Below, piece by piece: positions 36,288 through 49,832 of a DNA stretch of 64,000 nt. The translations under genes were made by a program, and so were the position numbers. Within the stretch, counting starts at the first letter, position 1. Each line of letters starts with the position of its first letter. The stretch comes from Alentia gelatinosa (lineage: Eukaryota > Annelida > Polychaeta > Phyllodocida > Polynoidae): positions 78,813,193 through 78,877,192 of the forward strand of contig OX465579.1 in the NCBI GenBank assembly GCA_950022655.1. Direction: 5' to 3'. The notes beneath the pieces are model-generated. The model was not told the origin of the DNA and did no database searches. It saw nothing but the letters and a program-made list of their open reading frames with translations.

Positions 36288-37415
36288 TCATAGCCCTAAG
36301 ACATCTAAGGACATGACATACCAAATGCGGAAATTCACTTCCCGTTAGAATTCAGCCATGAAACTTTAACACCAGTTAGGGACACATATAACCTACGATC
36401 ACCTAAAATATGAAGATAATCAGCCGCTTGGATCTAACGATATTAGTGTTTAAATCTGGTTGTATCAAATGCTGCTCTGGTGGCCAGTGTAGGCCTACTT
36501 AAGCGGTCGCTACTTTATGCAGCGACCTTGACATTGACTGCACTTGTTCCTGATAGATTGGCCATCAACCCCTGTCTGTGCTGAGCTCCTCACTCTCAGT
36601 CGAATAGATTGACGGGCTGACCGTACGCAGAATTTACCTCACTGTCGCCCAAATTATCATAGCCCAAGACATCTAAGGAGGATACGTACCAAACGTTGAA
36701 ATTCACTTCCCGTTGGAATTCAGCCATGAAACTTTAACACCAGTTAGGGACACATATAACCTACGATCATCTAAAATATGAAGAAAATCAGCAGCTTGGA
36801 TCTAACGATATTCGCGTTTGAATCTGGTTGTATCAAATGCTGTTCTGGTGGCCAGTGTTCTGACATTGGGTGGCCATGATAAGAACTAACGTTTTCATTG
36901 ACAGGTCCTGCCACCTGGTGTATTATAAGGAACCAGGTTCCTCACTACATTGATAACGCCTTAAACCTTCTCTCTTTCTGTCACACTCAGTGGTCTAGAG
37001 GTAGAGTGTCTGCAAGGGAAACCTATGGTTGAGAGTTCAATCCCCTTCCATGCAGAGCGTTTTTTTTCAAGAGTCATAAAGATTCTTATAGGAAACTTGA
37101 AGGTTGAGAGTTCAAATCCCCTTCCATCCAGACTTTTTTATATTTTTTTATGAGAGTCATAAAGATTCTTTTAGGAACCAATTTTTCTCTTTCTGAATTA
37201 TTTCTATTTCCATTTTTGAATCTTACACAGACATACCTACATAAATAGGGGAATCTTCCATCCAGAACTATTTATTATTCACCCTTACACATACGAATAC
37301 CAGTTACTTTACGTTCTGGTACATTCAGTATAGATTGGTTACTGCACCTTTATGCAGTAATTATAGTGGGCCCTGTATTTTAGTCAAGACCATCGTTGCG
37401 GGTGCCCAAATATTA
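36288..37415 (+). repeat. Satellite monomer 33 (copy of monomer 28)
   Basis: 1128 bp, alpha class, with gatcatctaaa and gctgttctgg as in monomer 28. Confidence 0.97.
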
Positions 37416-38544
37416 TCATAGCCCTAAGATATCTAAGGACATGACGTACCAAATGCGGAAATTCACTTCCCGTTAGAATTCAGCCATGAAACTTTAACAC
37501 CAGTTAGGGACACATATAACCTACGATCACCTAAAATATGAAGATAATCAGCCGCTTGGATCTAACGATATTAGTGTTTGGATCTGGTTGTATCAAATGC
37601 TGCTCTGGTGGCCGGTGTAGGCCTACTTAAGCAGTCGCTACTTTATGCAGCGACCTTGACATTGACTGCACTTGTTCCTGATAGATTGGCCATCAACCCC
37701 TGTCTGTGCTGAGCTCCTCACTCTCAGTCGAATAGATTGACGGGCTGACCGTACACAGAATTTAACTCACTGTCGCCAAAATTATCATAGCCCAAGACAT
37801 CTAAGGAGGATACGTACCAAACGTGGAAACTCACTTTCCGTTGGAATTCAGCCATGAAACTTTAACACCAGTTAGGGACACATATAACCTATGATCAGCT
37901 AAAATATGAAGAAAATCAGCAGCTTGGATCTAACGATATTCGCGTTTGAATCTGGTTGTATCAAATGCTGCTCTGGTGGCCAGTGTTCTGACATTGGGTG
38001 GCCATGATAAGAACTAACGTTTTCATTGACCGGTCCTGCCACCTGGTGTATTATAAGGAACCAGGTTCCTCACTACATTGATAACGCCTTAAACCTTCTC
38101 TCTTTCTGTCACACTCAGTGGTCTAGAGGTAGAGTGTCTGCAAGGGAAACCTATGGTTGAGAGTTCAATCCCCTTCCATGCAGAGCGTTTTTTTTTCAAG
38201 AGTCATAAAGATTCTTATAGGAACTTGAAGGTTGAGTGTTCAAATCCCCTTCCATCCAGACTTTTTTATATTTTTTTATGAGAGTCATAAAGATTCTTTT
38301 AGGAACCAATTTTTCTCTTTCTGAATTATTCCTATTTCCATTTTTGAATCTTACACAGACATACCTACATAAATAGGGGAATCTTCCATCCAGAACTATT
38401 TATTTGTTTACCCTTACAAATACGAATACCAGTTACTTTACGTTCTGGTACATTCAGTATAGATTGGTTACTGCACCTGTATGCAGTAATTATAGTGGGC
38501 CTTGTATGTTAGTCAAGACCATCTTTGCGGGTGCCCAAATATTA
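37416..38544 (+). repeat. Satellite monomer 34 (copy of monomers 29 and 1)
   Basis: 1129 bp, beta class, with aagatatc, gtttggatc, gatcagct, gaccggtcc and ttacaaatacg. It belongs both to the right copy of the 6,010-bp duplication and to the start of the second higher-order pass. Confidence 0.97.
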
Positions 38545-39672
38545 TCATAGCCCTAAGACATCTAAGGACATGACATACCAAATGCGGAAATTCACTTCCC
38601 GTTAGAATTCAGCCATGAAACTTTAACACCAGTTAGGGACACATATAACCTACGATCACCTAAAATATGAAGATAATCAGCCGCTTGGATCTAACGATAT
38701 TAGTGTTTAAATCTGGTTGTATCAAATGCTGCTCTGGTGGCCAGTGTAGGCCTACTTAAGCGGTCGCTACTTTATGCAGCGACCTTGACATTGACTGCAC
38801 TTGTTCCTGATAGATTGGCCATCAACCCCTGTCTGTGCTGAGCTCCTCACTCTCAGTCGAATAGATTGACGGGCTGACCGTACGCAGAATTTACCTCACT
38901 GTCGCCCAAATTATCATAGCCCAAGACATCTAAGGAGGATACGTACCAAACGTTGAAATTCACTTCCCGTTGGAATTCAGCCATGAAACTTTAACACCAG
39001 TTAGGGACACATATAACCTACGATCACCTAAAATATGAAGAAAATCAGCAGCTTGGATCTAACGATATTCGCGTTTGAATCTGGTTGTATCAAATGCTGC
39101 TCTGGTGGCCAGTGTTCTGACATTGGGTGGCCATGATAAGAACTAACGTTTTCATTGACAGATCCTGCCACCTGGTGTATTATAAGGAACCAGGTTCCTC
39201 ACTACATTGATAACGCCTTAAACCTTCTCTCTTTCTGTCACACTCAGTGGTCTAGAGGTAGAGTGTCTGCAAGGGAAACCTATGGTTGAGAGTTCAATCC
39301 CCTTCCATGCAGAGCGTTTTTTTTCAAGAGTCATAAAGATTCTTATAGGAAACTTGAAGGTTGAGAGTTCAAATCCCCTTCCATCCAGACTTTTTTATAT
39401 TTTTTTATGAGAGTCATAAAGATTCTTTTAGGAACCAATTTTTCTCTTTCTGAATTATTTCTATTTCCATTTTTGAATCTTACACAGACATACCTACATA
39501 AATAGGGGAATCTTCCATCCAGAACTATTTATTATTCACCCTTACACATACGAATACCAGTTACTTTACGTTCTGGTACATTCAGTATAGATTGGTTACT
39601 GCACCTGTATGCAGTAATTATAGTGGGCCCTGTATTTTAGTCAAGACCATCGTTGCAGGTGCCCAAATATTA
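38545..39672 (+). repeat. Satellite monomer 35 (copy of monomer 2; right duplication border)
   Basis: 1128 bp, alpha class. Shares cagatcctgcc with monomer 2; C at 38595 where monomer 2 has A. The 6,010-bp duplication ends at 39110 at the end of its B-half. Confidence 0.97.
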
Positions 39673-40802
39673 TCATAGCCCTAAGACATCTAAGGACATG
39701 ACGTACCAAATGCGGAAATTCACTTCCCGTTAGAATTCAGCCATGAAACTTTAACACCAGTTAGGGACACATATAACCTACGATCACCTAAAATATGAAG
39801 ATAATCAGCCGCTTGGATCTAACGATATTAGTGTTTGAATCTGGTTGTATCAAATGCTGCTCTGATGGCCGGTGTAGGCCTACTTAAGCAGTCGCTACTT
39901 TATGCAGCGACCTTGACATTGACTGCACTTGTTCCTGATAGATTGGCCATCAACCCCTGTCTGTGCTGAGCTCCTCACTCTCAGTCGAATAGATTGACGG
40001 GCTGACCGTACGCAGAATTTACCTCACTGTCGCCCAAATTATCATAGCCCAAGACATCTAAGGAGGATACGTACCAAACGTGGAAACTCCCTTTCCGTTG
40101 GAATTCAGCCATGAAACTTTAACACCAGTTAGGGACACATATAACCTATGATCACCTAAAATATGAAGAAAATCAGCAGATTGGATCTAACGATATTCGC
40201 GTTTGAATCTGGTTGTATCAAATGCTGCTCTGGTGGCCAGTGTTCTGACATTGGGTGGCCATGATAAGAACTAACGTTTTCATTGACAGGTCCTGCCACC
40301 TGGTGTATTATAAGGAACCAGGTTCCTCACTACATTGATAACGCCTTAAACCTTCTCTCTTTCTGTCACACTCAGTGGTCTAGAGGTAGAGTGTCTGCAA
40401 GGGAAACCTATGGTTGAGAGTTCAATCCCCTTCCATGCAGAGCGGTTTTTTTTCAAGAGTCATAAAGATTCTTATAGGAAACTTGAAGGTTGAGAGTTCA
40501 AATCCCCTTACATCCAGACTTTTTTATATTTTTTTATGAGAGTCATAAAGATTCTTTTAGGAACCAATTTTTCTCTTTCTGAATTATTTCTATTTCCATT
40601 TTTGAATCTTACACAGACATACCTACATAAATAGGGGAATCTTTCATCCAGAACTATTTATTTGTTTACCCTTACACATACTAATACCAGTTACTTTACG
40701 TTCTGGTACATTCAGTATAGATTGGTTACTGCACCTTTATGCAGTAGTTATAGTGGGCCCTGTATTTTAGTCAAGACCATCGTTGCGGGTGCCCAAATAT
40801 TA
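39673..40802 (+). repeat. Satellite monomer 36 (copy of monomer 3)
   Basis: 1130 bp, beta class, with actccctttcc, cagcagattgg, ccttacatcc, gaatctttcatcc and acatactaat exactly as monomer 3. Confidence 0.97.
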
Positions 40803-41931
40803 TCATAGCCCTAAGACATCTAAGGACATGACGTACCAAATGCGGAAATTCACTTCCCGTTAGAATTCAGCCATGAAACTTTAACACCAGTTAGGGACAC
40901 ATATAACCTACGATCACCTAAAATATGAAGATAATCAGCCGCTTGGATCTAACGATATTAGTGTTTGAATCTGGTTGTATCAAATGCTGCTCTGATGGCC
41001 GGTGTAGGCCTACTTAAGCAGTCGCTACTTTATGCAGCGACCTTGACATTGACTGCACTTGTTCCTGATAGATTGGCCATCAACCCCTGTCTGTGCTGAG
41101 CTCCTCACTCTCAGTCGAATAGATTGACGGGCTGACCGTACGCAGAATTTAACTCACTGTCGCCAAAATTATCATAGCCCAAGACATCTAAGGAGGATAC
41201 CTACCAAACGTGGAAACTCACTTTCCGTTGGAATTCAGCCATGAAACTTTAGCACCCGTTAGGGACACATATAACCTATAATCACCTAAAATATGAAGAA
41301 AATCAGCAGCTTGGATCTAACGATATTCGCGTTTGAATCTGGTTGTATCAAATGCTGCTCTGGTGGCCAGTGTTCTGACATTGGGTGGCCATGATAAGAA
41401 CTAACGTTTTCATTGACAGGTCCTGCCACCTGGTGTATTATAAGGAACCAGGTTCCTCACTACATTGATAACGCCTTAAACCTTCTCTCTTTCTGTCACA
41501 CTCAGTGGTCTAGAGGTAGAGTGTCTGCAAGGGAAACCTATGGTTGAGAGTTCAATCCCCTTCCATGCAGAGCGTTTTTTTTTCAAGAGTCATAAAGATT
41601 CTTATAGGAACTTGAAGGTTGAGTGTTCAAATCCCCTTCCATCCAGACTTTTTTATATTTTTTTATGAGAGTCATAAAGATTCTTTTAGGAACCAATTTT
41701 TCTCTTTCTGAATTATTTCTATTTCCATTTTTGAATCTTACACAGACATACCTACATAAATAGGGGAATCTTCCATCCAGAACTATTTATTTGTTTACCC
41801 TTACACATACGAATACCAGTTACTTTACGTTCTGGTACATTCAGTATAGATTGGTTACTGCACCTGTATGCAGTAATTATAGTGGGCCTTGTATGTTAGT
41901 CAAGACCATCTTTGCGGGTGCCCAAATATTA
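40803..41931 (+). repeat. Satellite monomer 37 (copy of monomer 4)
   Basis: 1129 bp, beta class, with the private ttagcacccgtt and ctataatcacc pair of monomer 4. Confidence 0.97.
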
Positions 41932-43059
41932 TCATAGCCCTAAGACATCTAAGGACATGACATACCAAATGCGGAAATTCACTTCCCGTTAGAATTCAGC
42001 CATGAAACTTTAACACCAGTTAGGGACACATATAACCTACGATCACCTAAAATATGAAGATAATCAGCTGCTTGGATCTAACGATATTAGTGTTTAAGTC
42101 TGGTTGTATCAAATGCTGCTCTGGTGGCCAGTGTAGGCCTACTTAAGCGGTCGCTACTTTATGCAGCGACCTTGACATTGACTGCACTTGTTCCTGATAG
42201 ATTGGCCATCAACCCCTGTCTGTGCTGAGCTCCTCACTCTCAGTCGAATAGATTGACGGGCTGACCGTACGCAGAATTTACCTCACTGTCGCCCAAATTA
42301 TCATAGCCCAAGACATCTAAGGAGGATACGTACCAAACGTTGAAATTCACTTCCCGTTGGAATTCAGCCATGAAACTTTAACACCAGTTAGGGACACATA
42401 TAACCTACGATCACCTAAAATATGAAGAAAATCAGCAGCTTGGATCTAACGATATTCGCGTTTGAATCTGGTTGTATCAAATGCTGCTCTGGTGGCCAGT
42501 GTTCTGACATTGGGTGGCCATGATAAGAACTAACGTTTTCATTGACAGGTCCTGCCACCTGGTGTATTATAAGGAACCAGGTTCCTCACTACATTGATAA
42601 CGCCTTAAACCTTCTCTCTTTCTGTCACACTCAGTGGTCTAGAGGTAGAGTGTCTGCAAGGGAAACCTATGGTTGAGAGTTCAATCCCCTTCCATGCAGA
42701 GCGTTTTTTTTCAAGAGTCATAAAGATTCTTATAGGAAACTTGAAGGTTGAGAGTTCAAATCCCCTTCCATCCAGACTTTTTTATATTTTTTTATGAGAG
42801 TCATAAAGATTCTTTTAGGAACCAATTTTTCTCTTTCTGAATTATTTCTATTTCCATTTTTGAATCTTACACAGACATACCTACATAAATAGGGGAATCT
42901 TCCATCCAGAACTATTTATTATTCACCCTTACACATACGAATACCAGTTACTTTACGTTCTGGTACATTCAGTATAGATTGGTTACTGCACCTGTATGCA
43001 GTAATTATAGTGGGCCCTGTATTTTAGTCAAGACCATCGTTGCAGGTGCCCAAATATTA
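41932..43059 (+). repeat. Satellite monomer 38 (copy of monomer 5)
   Basis: 1128 bp, alpha class, with cagctgctt and gtttaagtc as in monomer 5. Confidence 0.97.
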
Positions 43060-44188
43060 TCATAGCCCTAAGACATCTAAGGACATGACGTACCAAATGC
43101 GGAAATTCACTTCCCGTTAGAATTCAGCCATGAAACTTTAACACCAGTTAGGGACACATATAACCTACGATCACCTAAAATATGAAGATAATCAGCCGCT
43201 TGGATCTAACGATATTAGTGTTTGAATCTGGTTGTATCAAATGCTGCTCTGATGGCCGGTGTAGGCCTACTTAAGCAGTCGCTACTTTATGCAGCGACCT
43301 TGACATTGACTGCACTTGTTCCTGATAGATTGGCCATCAACCCCTGTCTGTGCTGAGCTCCTCACTCTCAGTCGAATAGATTGACGGGCTGACCGTACGC
43401 AGAATTTACCTCACTGTCGCCCAAATTATCATAGCCCAAGACATCTAAGGAGGATACCTACCAAACGTGGAAACTCACTTTCCGTTGGAATTCAGCCATG
43501 AAACTTTAACACCAGTTAGGGACACATATAACCTATGATCACCTAAAATATGAAGAAAATCAGCAGATTGGATCTAACGATATTCGCGTTTGAATCTGGT
43601 TGTATCAAATGCTGCTCTGGTGGCCAGTGTTCTGACATTGGGTGGCCATGATAAGAACTAACGTTTTCATTGACAGGTCCTGCCACCTGGTGTATTATAA
43701 GGAACCAGGTTCCTCACTACATTGATAACGCCTTAAACCTTCTCTCTTTCTGTCACACTCAGTGGTCTAGAGGTAGAGTGTCTGCAAGGGAAACCTATGG
43801 TTGAGAGTTCAATCCCCTTCCATGCAGAGCGTTTTTTTTTCAAGAGTCATAAAGATTCTTATAGGAAACTTGAAGGTTGAGTGTTCAAATCCCCTTCCAT
43901 CCAGACTTTTTTATATTTTTTTATGAGAGTCATAAAGATTCTTTTAGGAACCAATTTTTCTCTTTCTGAATTATTTCTATTTCCATTTTTGAATCTTACA
44001 CAGACATACCTACATAAATAGGGGAATCTTCCATCCAGAACTATTTATTATTCACCCTTACACATACGAATACCAGTTACTTTACATTCTGGTACATTCA
44101 GTATAGATTGGTTACTGCACCTGTATGCAGTAATTATAGTGGGCCTTGTATGTTAGTCAAGACCATCGTTGCGGGTGCCCAAATATTA
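43060..44188 (+). repeat. Satellite monomer 39 (monomer 6 type with altered B-half)
   Basis: 1129 bp, beta class. A-half, cagcagattgg and ttacattctgg match monomer 6, but the first part of the B-half reads gatacctacc and actcactttcc instead of gatacgtacc and actccctttcc. A short conversion tract is the simplest reading. Confidence 0.96.
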
Positions 44189-45316
44189 TCATAGCCCTAA
44201 GACATCTAAGGACATGACATACCAAATGCGGAAATTCACTTCCCGTTAGAATTCAGCCATGAAACTTTAACACCAGTTAGGGACACATATAACCTACGAT
44301 CACCTAAAATATGAAGATAATCAGCCGCTTGGATCTAACGATATTAGTGTTTGAATCTGGTTGTATCAAATGCTGCTCTGGTGGCCGGTGTAGGCCTACT
44401 TAAGCGGTCGCTGCTTCATGCAGCGACCTTGACATTGACTGCACTTGTTCCTGATAGATTGGCCATCAACCCCTGTCTGTGCTGAGCTCCTCACTCTCAG
44501 TCGAATAGATTGACGGGCTGACCGTACGCAGAATTTACCTCACTGTCGCCCAAATTATCATAGCCCAAGACATCTAAGGAGGATACGTACCAAACGTGGA
44601 AACTCACTTCCCATTGGAATTCAGCCATGAAACTTTGACACCAGTTAGGGACACATATAACCTACGATCACCTAAAATGTGAAGAAAATCAGCAGCTTGG
44701 ATCTAACGATATTCGCGTTTGAATCTGGTTGTATCAAATGCTGCTCTGGTGGCCAGTGTTCTGACATTGGGTGGCCATGATAAGAACTAACGTTTTCATT
44801 GACAGGTCCTGCCACCTGGTGTATTATAAGGAACCAGGTTCCTCACTACATTGATAACGCCTTAAACCTTCTCTCTTTCTGTCACACTCAGTGGTCTAGA
44901 GGTAGAGTGTCTGCAAGGGAAACCTATGGTTGAGAGTTCAATCCCCTTCCATGCAGAGCGGTTTTTTTCAAGAGTCATAAAGATTCTTATAGGAAACTTG
45001 AAGGTTGAGAGTTCAAATCCCCTTCCATCCAGACTTTTTTATATTTTTTTATGAGAGTCATAAAGATTCTTTTAGGAACCAATTTTTCTCTTTCTGAATT
45101 ATTTCTATTTCCATTTTTGAATCTTACACAGACATACCTACATAAATAGGGGAATCTTCCATCCAGAACTATTTATTATTCACCCTTACACATACGAATA
45201 CCAGTTACTTTACGTTCTGGTACATTCAGTATAGATTGGTTACTGCACCTGTATGCAGTAATTATAGTGGGCCCTGTATTTTAGTCAAGACCATCGTTGC
45301 AGGTGCCAAAATATTA
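44189..45316 (+). repeat. Satellite monomer 40 (copy of monomer 7)
   Basis: 1128 bp, rho class, with ctttgacacc, aaaatgtgaag and the terminal gccaaaatatt of monomer 7. Confidence 0.97.
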
Positions 45317-46446
45317 TCATAGCCCTAAGACATCTAAGGACATGACGTACCAAATGCGGAAATTCACTTCCCGTTAGAATTCAGCCATGAAACTTTAACA
45401 CCAGTTAGGGACACATATAACCTACGATCACCTAAAATATGAAGATAATCAGCCGCTTGGATCTAACGATATTAGTGTTTGAATCTGGTTGTATCAAATG
45501 CTGCTCTGATGGCCGGTGTAGGCCTACTTAAGCAGTCGCTACTTTATGCAGCGACCTTGACATTGACTGCACTTGTTCCTGATAGATTGGCCATCAACCC
45601 CTGTCTGTGCTGAGCTCCTCACTCTCAGTCGAATAGATTGACGGGCTGACCGTACGCAGAATTTAACTGACTGTCGCCAAAATTATCATAGCCCAAGACA
45701 TCTAAGGAGGATACGTACCAAACGTGGAAACTCACTTTCCGTTGGAATTCAGCCATGAAACTTTAACACCAGTTAGGGACACATATAACCTATGATCACC
45801 TAAAATATGAAGAAAATCAGCAGCTTGGATCTAACGATATTCGCGTTTGAATCTGGTTGTATCAAATGCTGCTCTGGTGGCCAGTGTTCTGACATTGGGT
45901 GGCCATGATAAGAACTAACGTTTTCATTGACAGGTCCTGCCACCTGGTGTATTATAAGGAACCAGGTTCCTCACTACATTGATAACGCCTTAAACCTTCT
46001 CTCTTTCTGTCACACTCAGTGGTCTAGAGGTAGAGTGTCTGCAAGGGAAACCTATGGTTGAGAGTTCAATCCCCTTCCATGCAGAGCGTTTTTTTTTAAA
46101 GAGTCATAAAGATTCTTATAGGAAACTTGAAGGTTGAGAGTTCAAATCCCCTTCCATCCAGACTTTTTTATATTTTTTTATGAGAGTCATAAAGATTCTT
46201 TTAGGAACCAATTTTTCTCTTTCTGAATTATTTCTATTTCCATTTTTGAATCTTACACAGACATACCTACATAAATAGGGGAATCTTCCATCCAGAACTA
46301 TTTATTTGTTTACCCTTACACATACGAATACCAGTTACTTTACGTTCTGGTACATTCAGTATAGATTGGTTACTGCACCTGTATGCAGTAATTATAGTGG
46401 GCCCTGTATTTTAGTCAAGACCATCGTTGCGGGTGCCCAAATATTA
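45317..46446 (+). repeat. Satellite monomer 41 (monomer 8 head, monomer 12 tail)
   Basis: 1130 bp, beta class. Matches monomer 8 through aactgactg and the aaagagtc after the T run (46098), then has tatttgtttaccc, ttacgttctgg and a ccctgtatttt tail as monomer 12 does. B-half reads cagcagcttgg, unlike either. It carries the junction where monomers 9-12 are missing from the second pass. Confidence 0.95.
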
Positions 46447-47575
46447 TCATAGCCCTAAGACATCTAAGGACATGACGTACCAAATGCGGAAATTCACTTC
46501 CCGTTAGAATTCAGCCATGAAACTTTAACACCAGTTAGGGACACATATAACCTACGATCACCTAAAATATGAAGATAATGAGCCGCTTGGATCTAACGAT
46601 ATTAGTGTTTGGATCTGGTTGTATCAAATGCTGCTCTGGTGGCCGGTGTAGGCCTACTTAAGCAGTCGCTACTTTATGCAGCGACCTTGACATTGACTGC
46701 ACTTGTTCCTGATAGATTGGCCATCAACCCCTGTCTGTGCTGAGCTCCTCACTCTCAGTCGAATAGATTGACGGGCTGACCGTACGAAGAATTTAACTCA
46801 CTGTCGCCAAAATTATCATAGCCCAAGACATCTAAGGAGGATACGTACCAAACGTGGAAACTCACTTTCCGTTGGAATTCAGCCATGAAACTTTAACACC
46901 AGTTAGGGACACATATAACCTATGATCAGCTAAAATATGAAGAAAATCAGCAGCTTGGATCTAACGATATTCGCGTTTGAATCTGGTTGTATCAAATGCT
47001 GCTCTGGTGGCCAGTGTTCTGACATTGGGTGGCCATGATAAGAACTAACGTTTTCATTGACAGGTCCTGCCACCTGGTGTATTATAAGGAACCAGGTTCC
47101 TCACTACATTGATAACGCCTTAAACCTTCTCTCTTTCTGTCACACTCAGTGGTCTAGAGGTAGAGTGTCTGCAAGGGAAACCTATGGTTGAGAGTTCAAT
47201 CCCCTTCCATGCAGAGCGTTTTTTTTTCAAGAGTCATAAAGATTCTTATAGGAACTTGAAGGTTGAGTGTTCAAATCCCCTTCCATCCAGACTTTTTTAT
47301 ATTTTTTTATGAGAGTCATAAAGATTCTTTTAGGAACCAATTTTTCTCTTTCTGAATTATTTCTATTTCCATTTTTGAATCTTACACAGACATACCTACA
47401 TAAATAGGGGAATCTTCCATCCAGAACTATTTATTTGTTTACCCTTACACATACGAATACCAGTTACTTTACGTTCTGGTACATTCAGTATAGATTGGTT
47501 ACTGCATCTGTATGCAGTAATTATAGTGGGCCTTGTATGTTAGTCAAGACCATCTTTGCGGGTGCCCAAATATTA
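46447..47575 (+). repeat. Satellite monomer 42 (copy of monomer 13)
   Basis: 1129 bp, beta class. G at 46580 (gataatgagcc), gtacgaag and gcatctgtatg as in monomer 13, offset now 32,900 bp. Confidence 0.97.
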
Positions 47576-48703
47576 TCATAGCCCTAAGACATCTAAGGAC
47601 ATGACATACCAAATGCGGAAATTCACTTCCCGTTAGAATTCAGCCATGAAACTTTAACACCAGTTAGGGACACATATAACCTACGATCACCTAAAATATG
47701 AAGATAATCAGCTGCTTGGATCTAACGATATTAGTGTTTAAATCTGGTTGTATCAAATGCTGCACTGGTGGCCAGTGTACGCCTACTTAAGCGGTCGCTA
47801 CTTTATGCAGCGACCTTGACATTGACTGCACTTGTTCCTGATAGATTGGCCATCAACCCCTGTCTGTGCTGAGCTCCTCACTCTCAGTCGAATAGATTGA
47901 CGGGCTGACCGTATGCAGAATTTACCTCACTGTCGCCCAAATTATCATAGCCCAAGACATCTAAGGAGGATACGTACCAAACGTTGAAATTCACTTCCCG
48001 TTGGAATTCAGCCATGAAACTTTAACACCAGTTAGGGACACATATAACCTACGATCACCTAAAATATGAAGAAAATCAGCAGCTTGGATCTAACGATATT
48101 CGCGTTTGAATCTGGTTGTATCAAATGCTGCTCTGGTGGCCAGTGTTCTGACATTGGGTGGCCATGATAAGAACTAACGTTTTCATTGACAGGTCCTGCC
48201 ACCTGGTGTATTATAAGGAACCAGGTTCCTCACTACATTGATAACGCCTTAAACCTTCTCTCTTTCTGTCACACTCAGTGGTCTAGAGGTAGAGTGTCTG
48301 CAAGGGAAACCTATGGTTGAGAGTTCAATCCCCTTCCATGCAGAGCGTTTTTTTTCAAGAGTCATAAAGATTCTTATAGGAAACTTGAAGGTTGAGAGTT
48401 CAAATCCCCTTCCATCCAGACTTTTTTATATTTTTTTATGAGAGTCATAAAGATTCTTTTAGGAACCAATTTTTCTCTTTCTGAATTATTTCTATTTCCA
48501 TTTTTGAATCTTACACAGACATACCTACATAAATAGGGGAATCTTCCATCCAGAACTATTTATTATTCACCCTTACACATACGAATACCAGTTACTTTAC
48601 GTTCTGGTACATTCAGTATAGATTGGTTACTGCACCTTTATGCAGTAGTTATAGTGGGCCCTGTATTTTAGTCAAGACCATCGTTGCGGGTGCCCAAATA
48701 TTA
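47576..48703 (+). repeat. Satellite monomer 43 (copy of monomer 14)
   Basis: 1128 bp, alpha class. As monomer 14 but with private A at 47764 (gctgcactgg) and C at 47780 (gtgtacgcc), which breaks the taggccta palindrome. Confidence 0.97.
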
Positions 48704-49832
48704 TCATAGCCCTAAGACATCTAAGGACATGACATACCAAATGCGGAAATTCACTTCCCGTTAGAATTCAGCCATGAAACTTTAACACTAGTTAGGGACA
48801 CATATAACCTACGATCACCTAAAATATGAAGATAATCAGCCACTTGGATCTAACGATATTAGTGTTTGAATCTGGTTGTATCAAATGCTGCTCTGGTGGC
48901 CGGTGTAGGCCTACTTAAGCAGTCGCTACTTTATGCAGCGACCTTGACATTGACTGCACTTGTTCCTGATAGATTGGCCATCAACCCCTGTCTGTGCTGA
49001 GCTCCTCACTCTCAGTCGAATAGATTGACGGGCTGACCGTACACAGAATTTAACTCACTGTCGCCAAAATTATCATAGCCCAAGACATCTAAGGAGGATA
49101 CCTACCAAACGTGGAAACTCACTTTCCGTTGGAATTCAGCCATGAAACTTTAACACCAGTTAGGGACACATATAACCTATAATCACCTAAAATATGAAGA
49201 AAATCAGCAGCTTGGATCTAACGATATTCGCGTTTGAATCTGGTTGTATCAAATGCTGCTCTGGTGGCCAGTGTTCTGACATTGGGTGGCCATGATAAGA
49301 ACTAACGTTTTCATTGACAGGTCCTGCCACCTGGTGTATTATAAGGAACCAGGTTCCTCACTACATTGATAACGCCTTAAACCTTCTCTCTTTCTGTCAC
49401 ACTCAGTGGTCTAGAGGTAGAGTGTCTGCAAGGGAAACCTATGGTTGAGAGTTCAATCCCCTTCCATGCAGAGCGTTTTTTTTTCAAGAGTCATAAAGAT
49501 TCTTATAGGAACTTGAAGGTTGAGTGTTCAAATCCCCTTCCATCCAGACTTTTTTATATTTTTTTATGAGAGTCATAAAGATTCTTTTAGGAACCAATTT
49601 TTCTCTTTCTGAATTATTTCTATTTCCATTTTTGAATCTTACACAGACATACCTACATAAATAGGGGAATCTTCCATCCAGAACTATTTATTTGTTTACC
49701 CTTACACATACGAATACCAGTTACTTTACGTTCTGGTACATTCAGTATAGATTGGTTACTGCACCTGTATGCAGTAATTATAGTGGGCCTTGTATGTTAG
49801 TCAAGACCATCTTTGCGGGTGCCCAAATATTA
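48704..49832 (+). repeat. Satellite monomer 44 (copy of monomer 15)
   Basis: 1129 bp, beta class, with agccacttgg, cactagtt and ctataatcacc as in monomer 15. Confidence 0.97.

Larger units (their letters stand above)
33101..39110 (+). repeat. 6,010-bp segmental duplication, right copy
   Basis: Right-hand copy of 27091-33100. It begins inside monomer 30 just after a B-half ending in ggtggcc, where the sequence jumps to ggtgtaggcc, the text that normally follows an A-half. It ends in monomer 35, where the B-half is followed normally by agtgttctgac. The sharp borders at the end of the A/B homology identify the recombination site. Confidence 0.93.
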
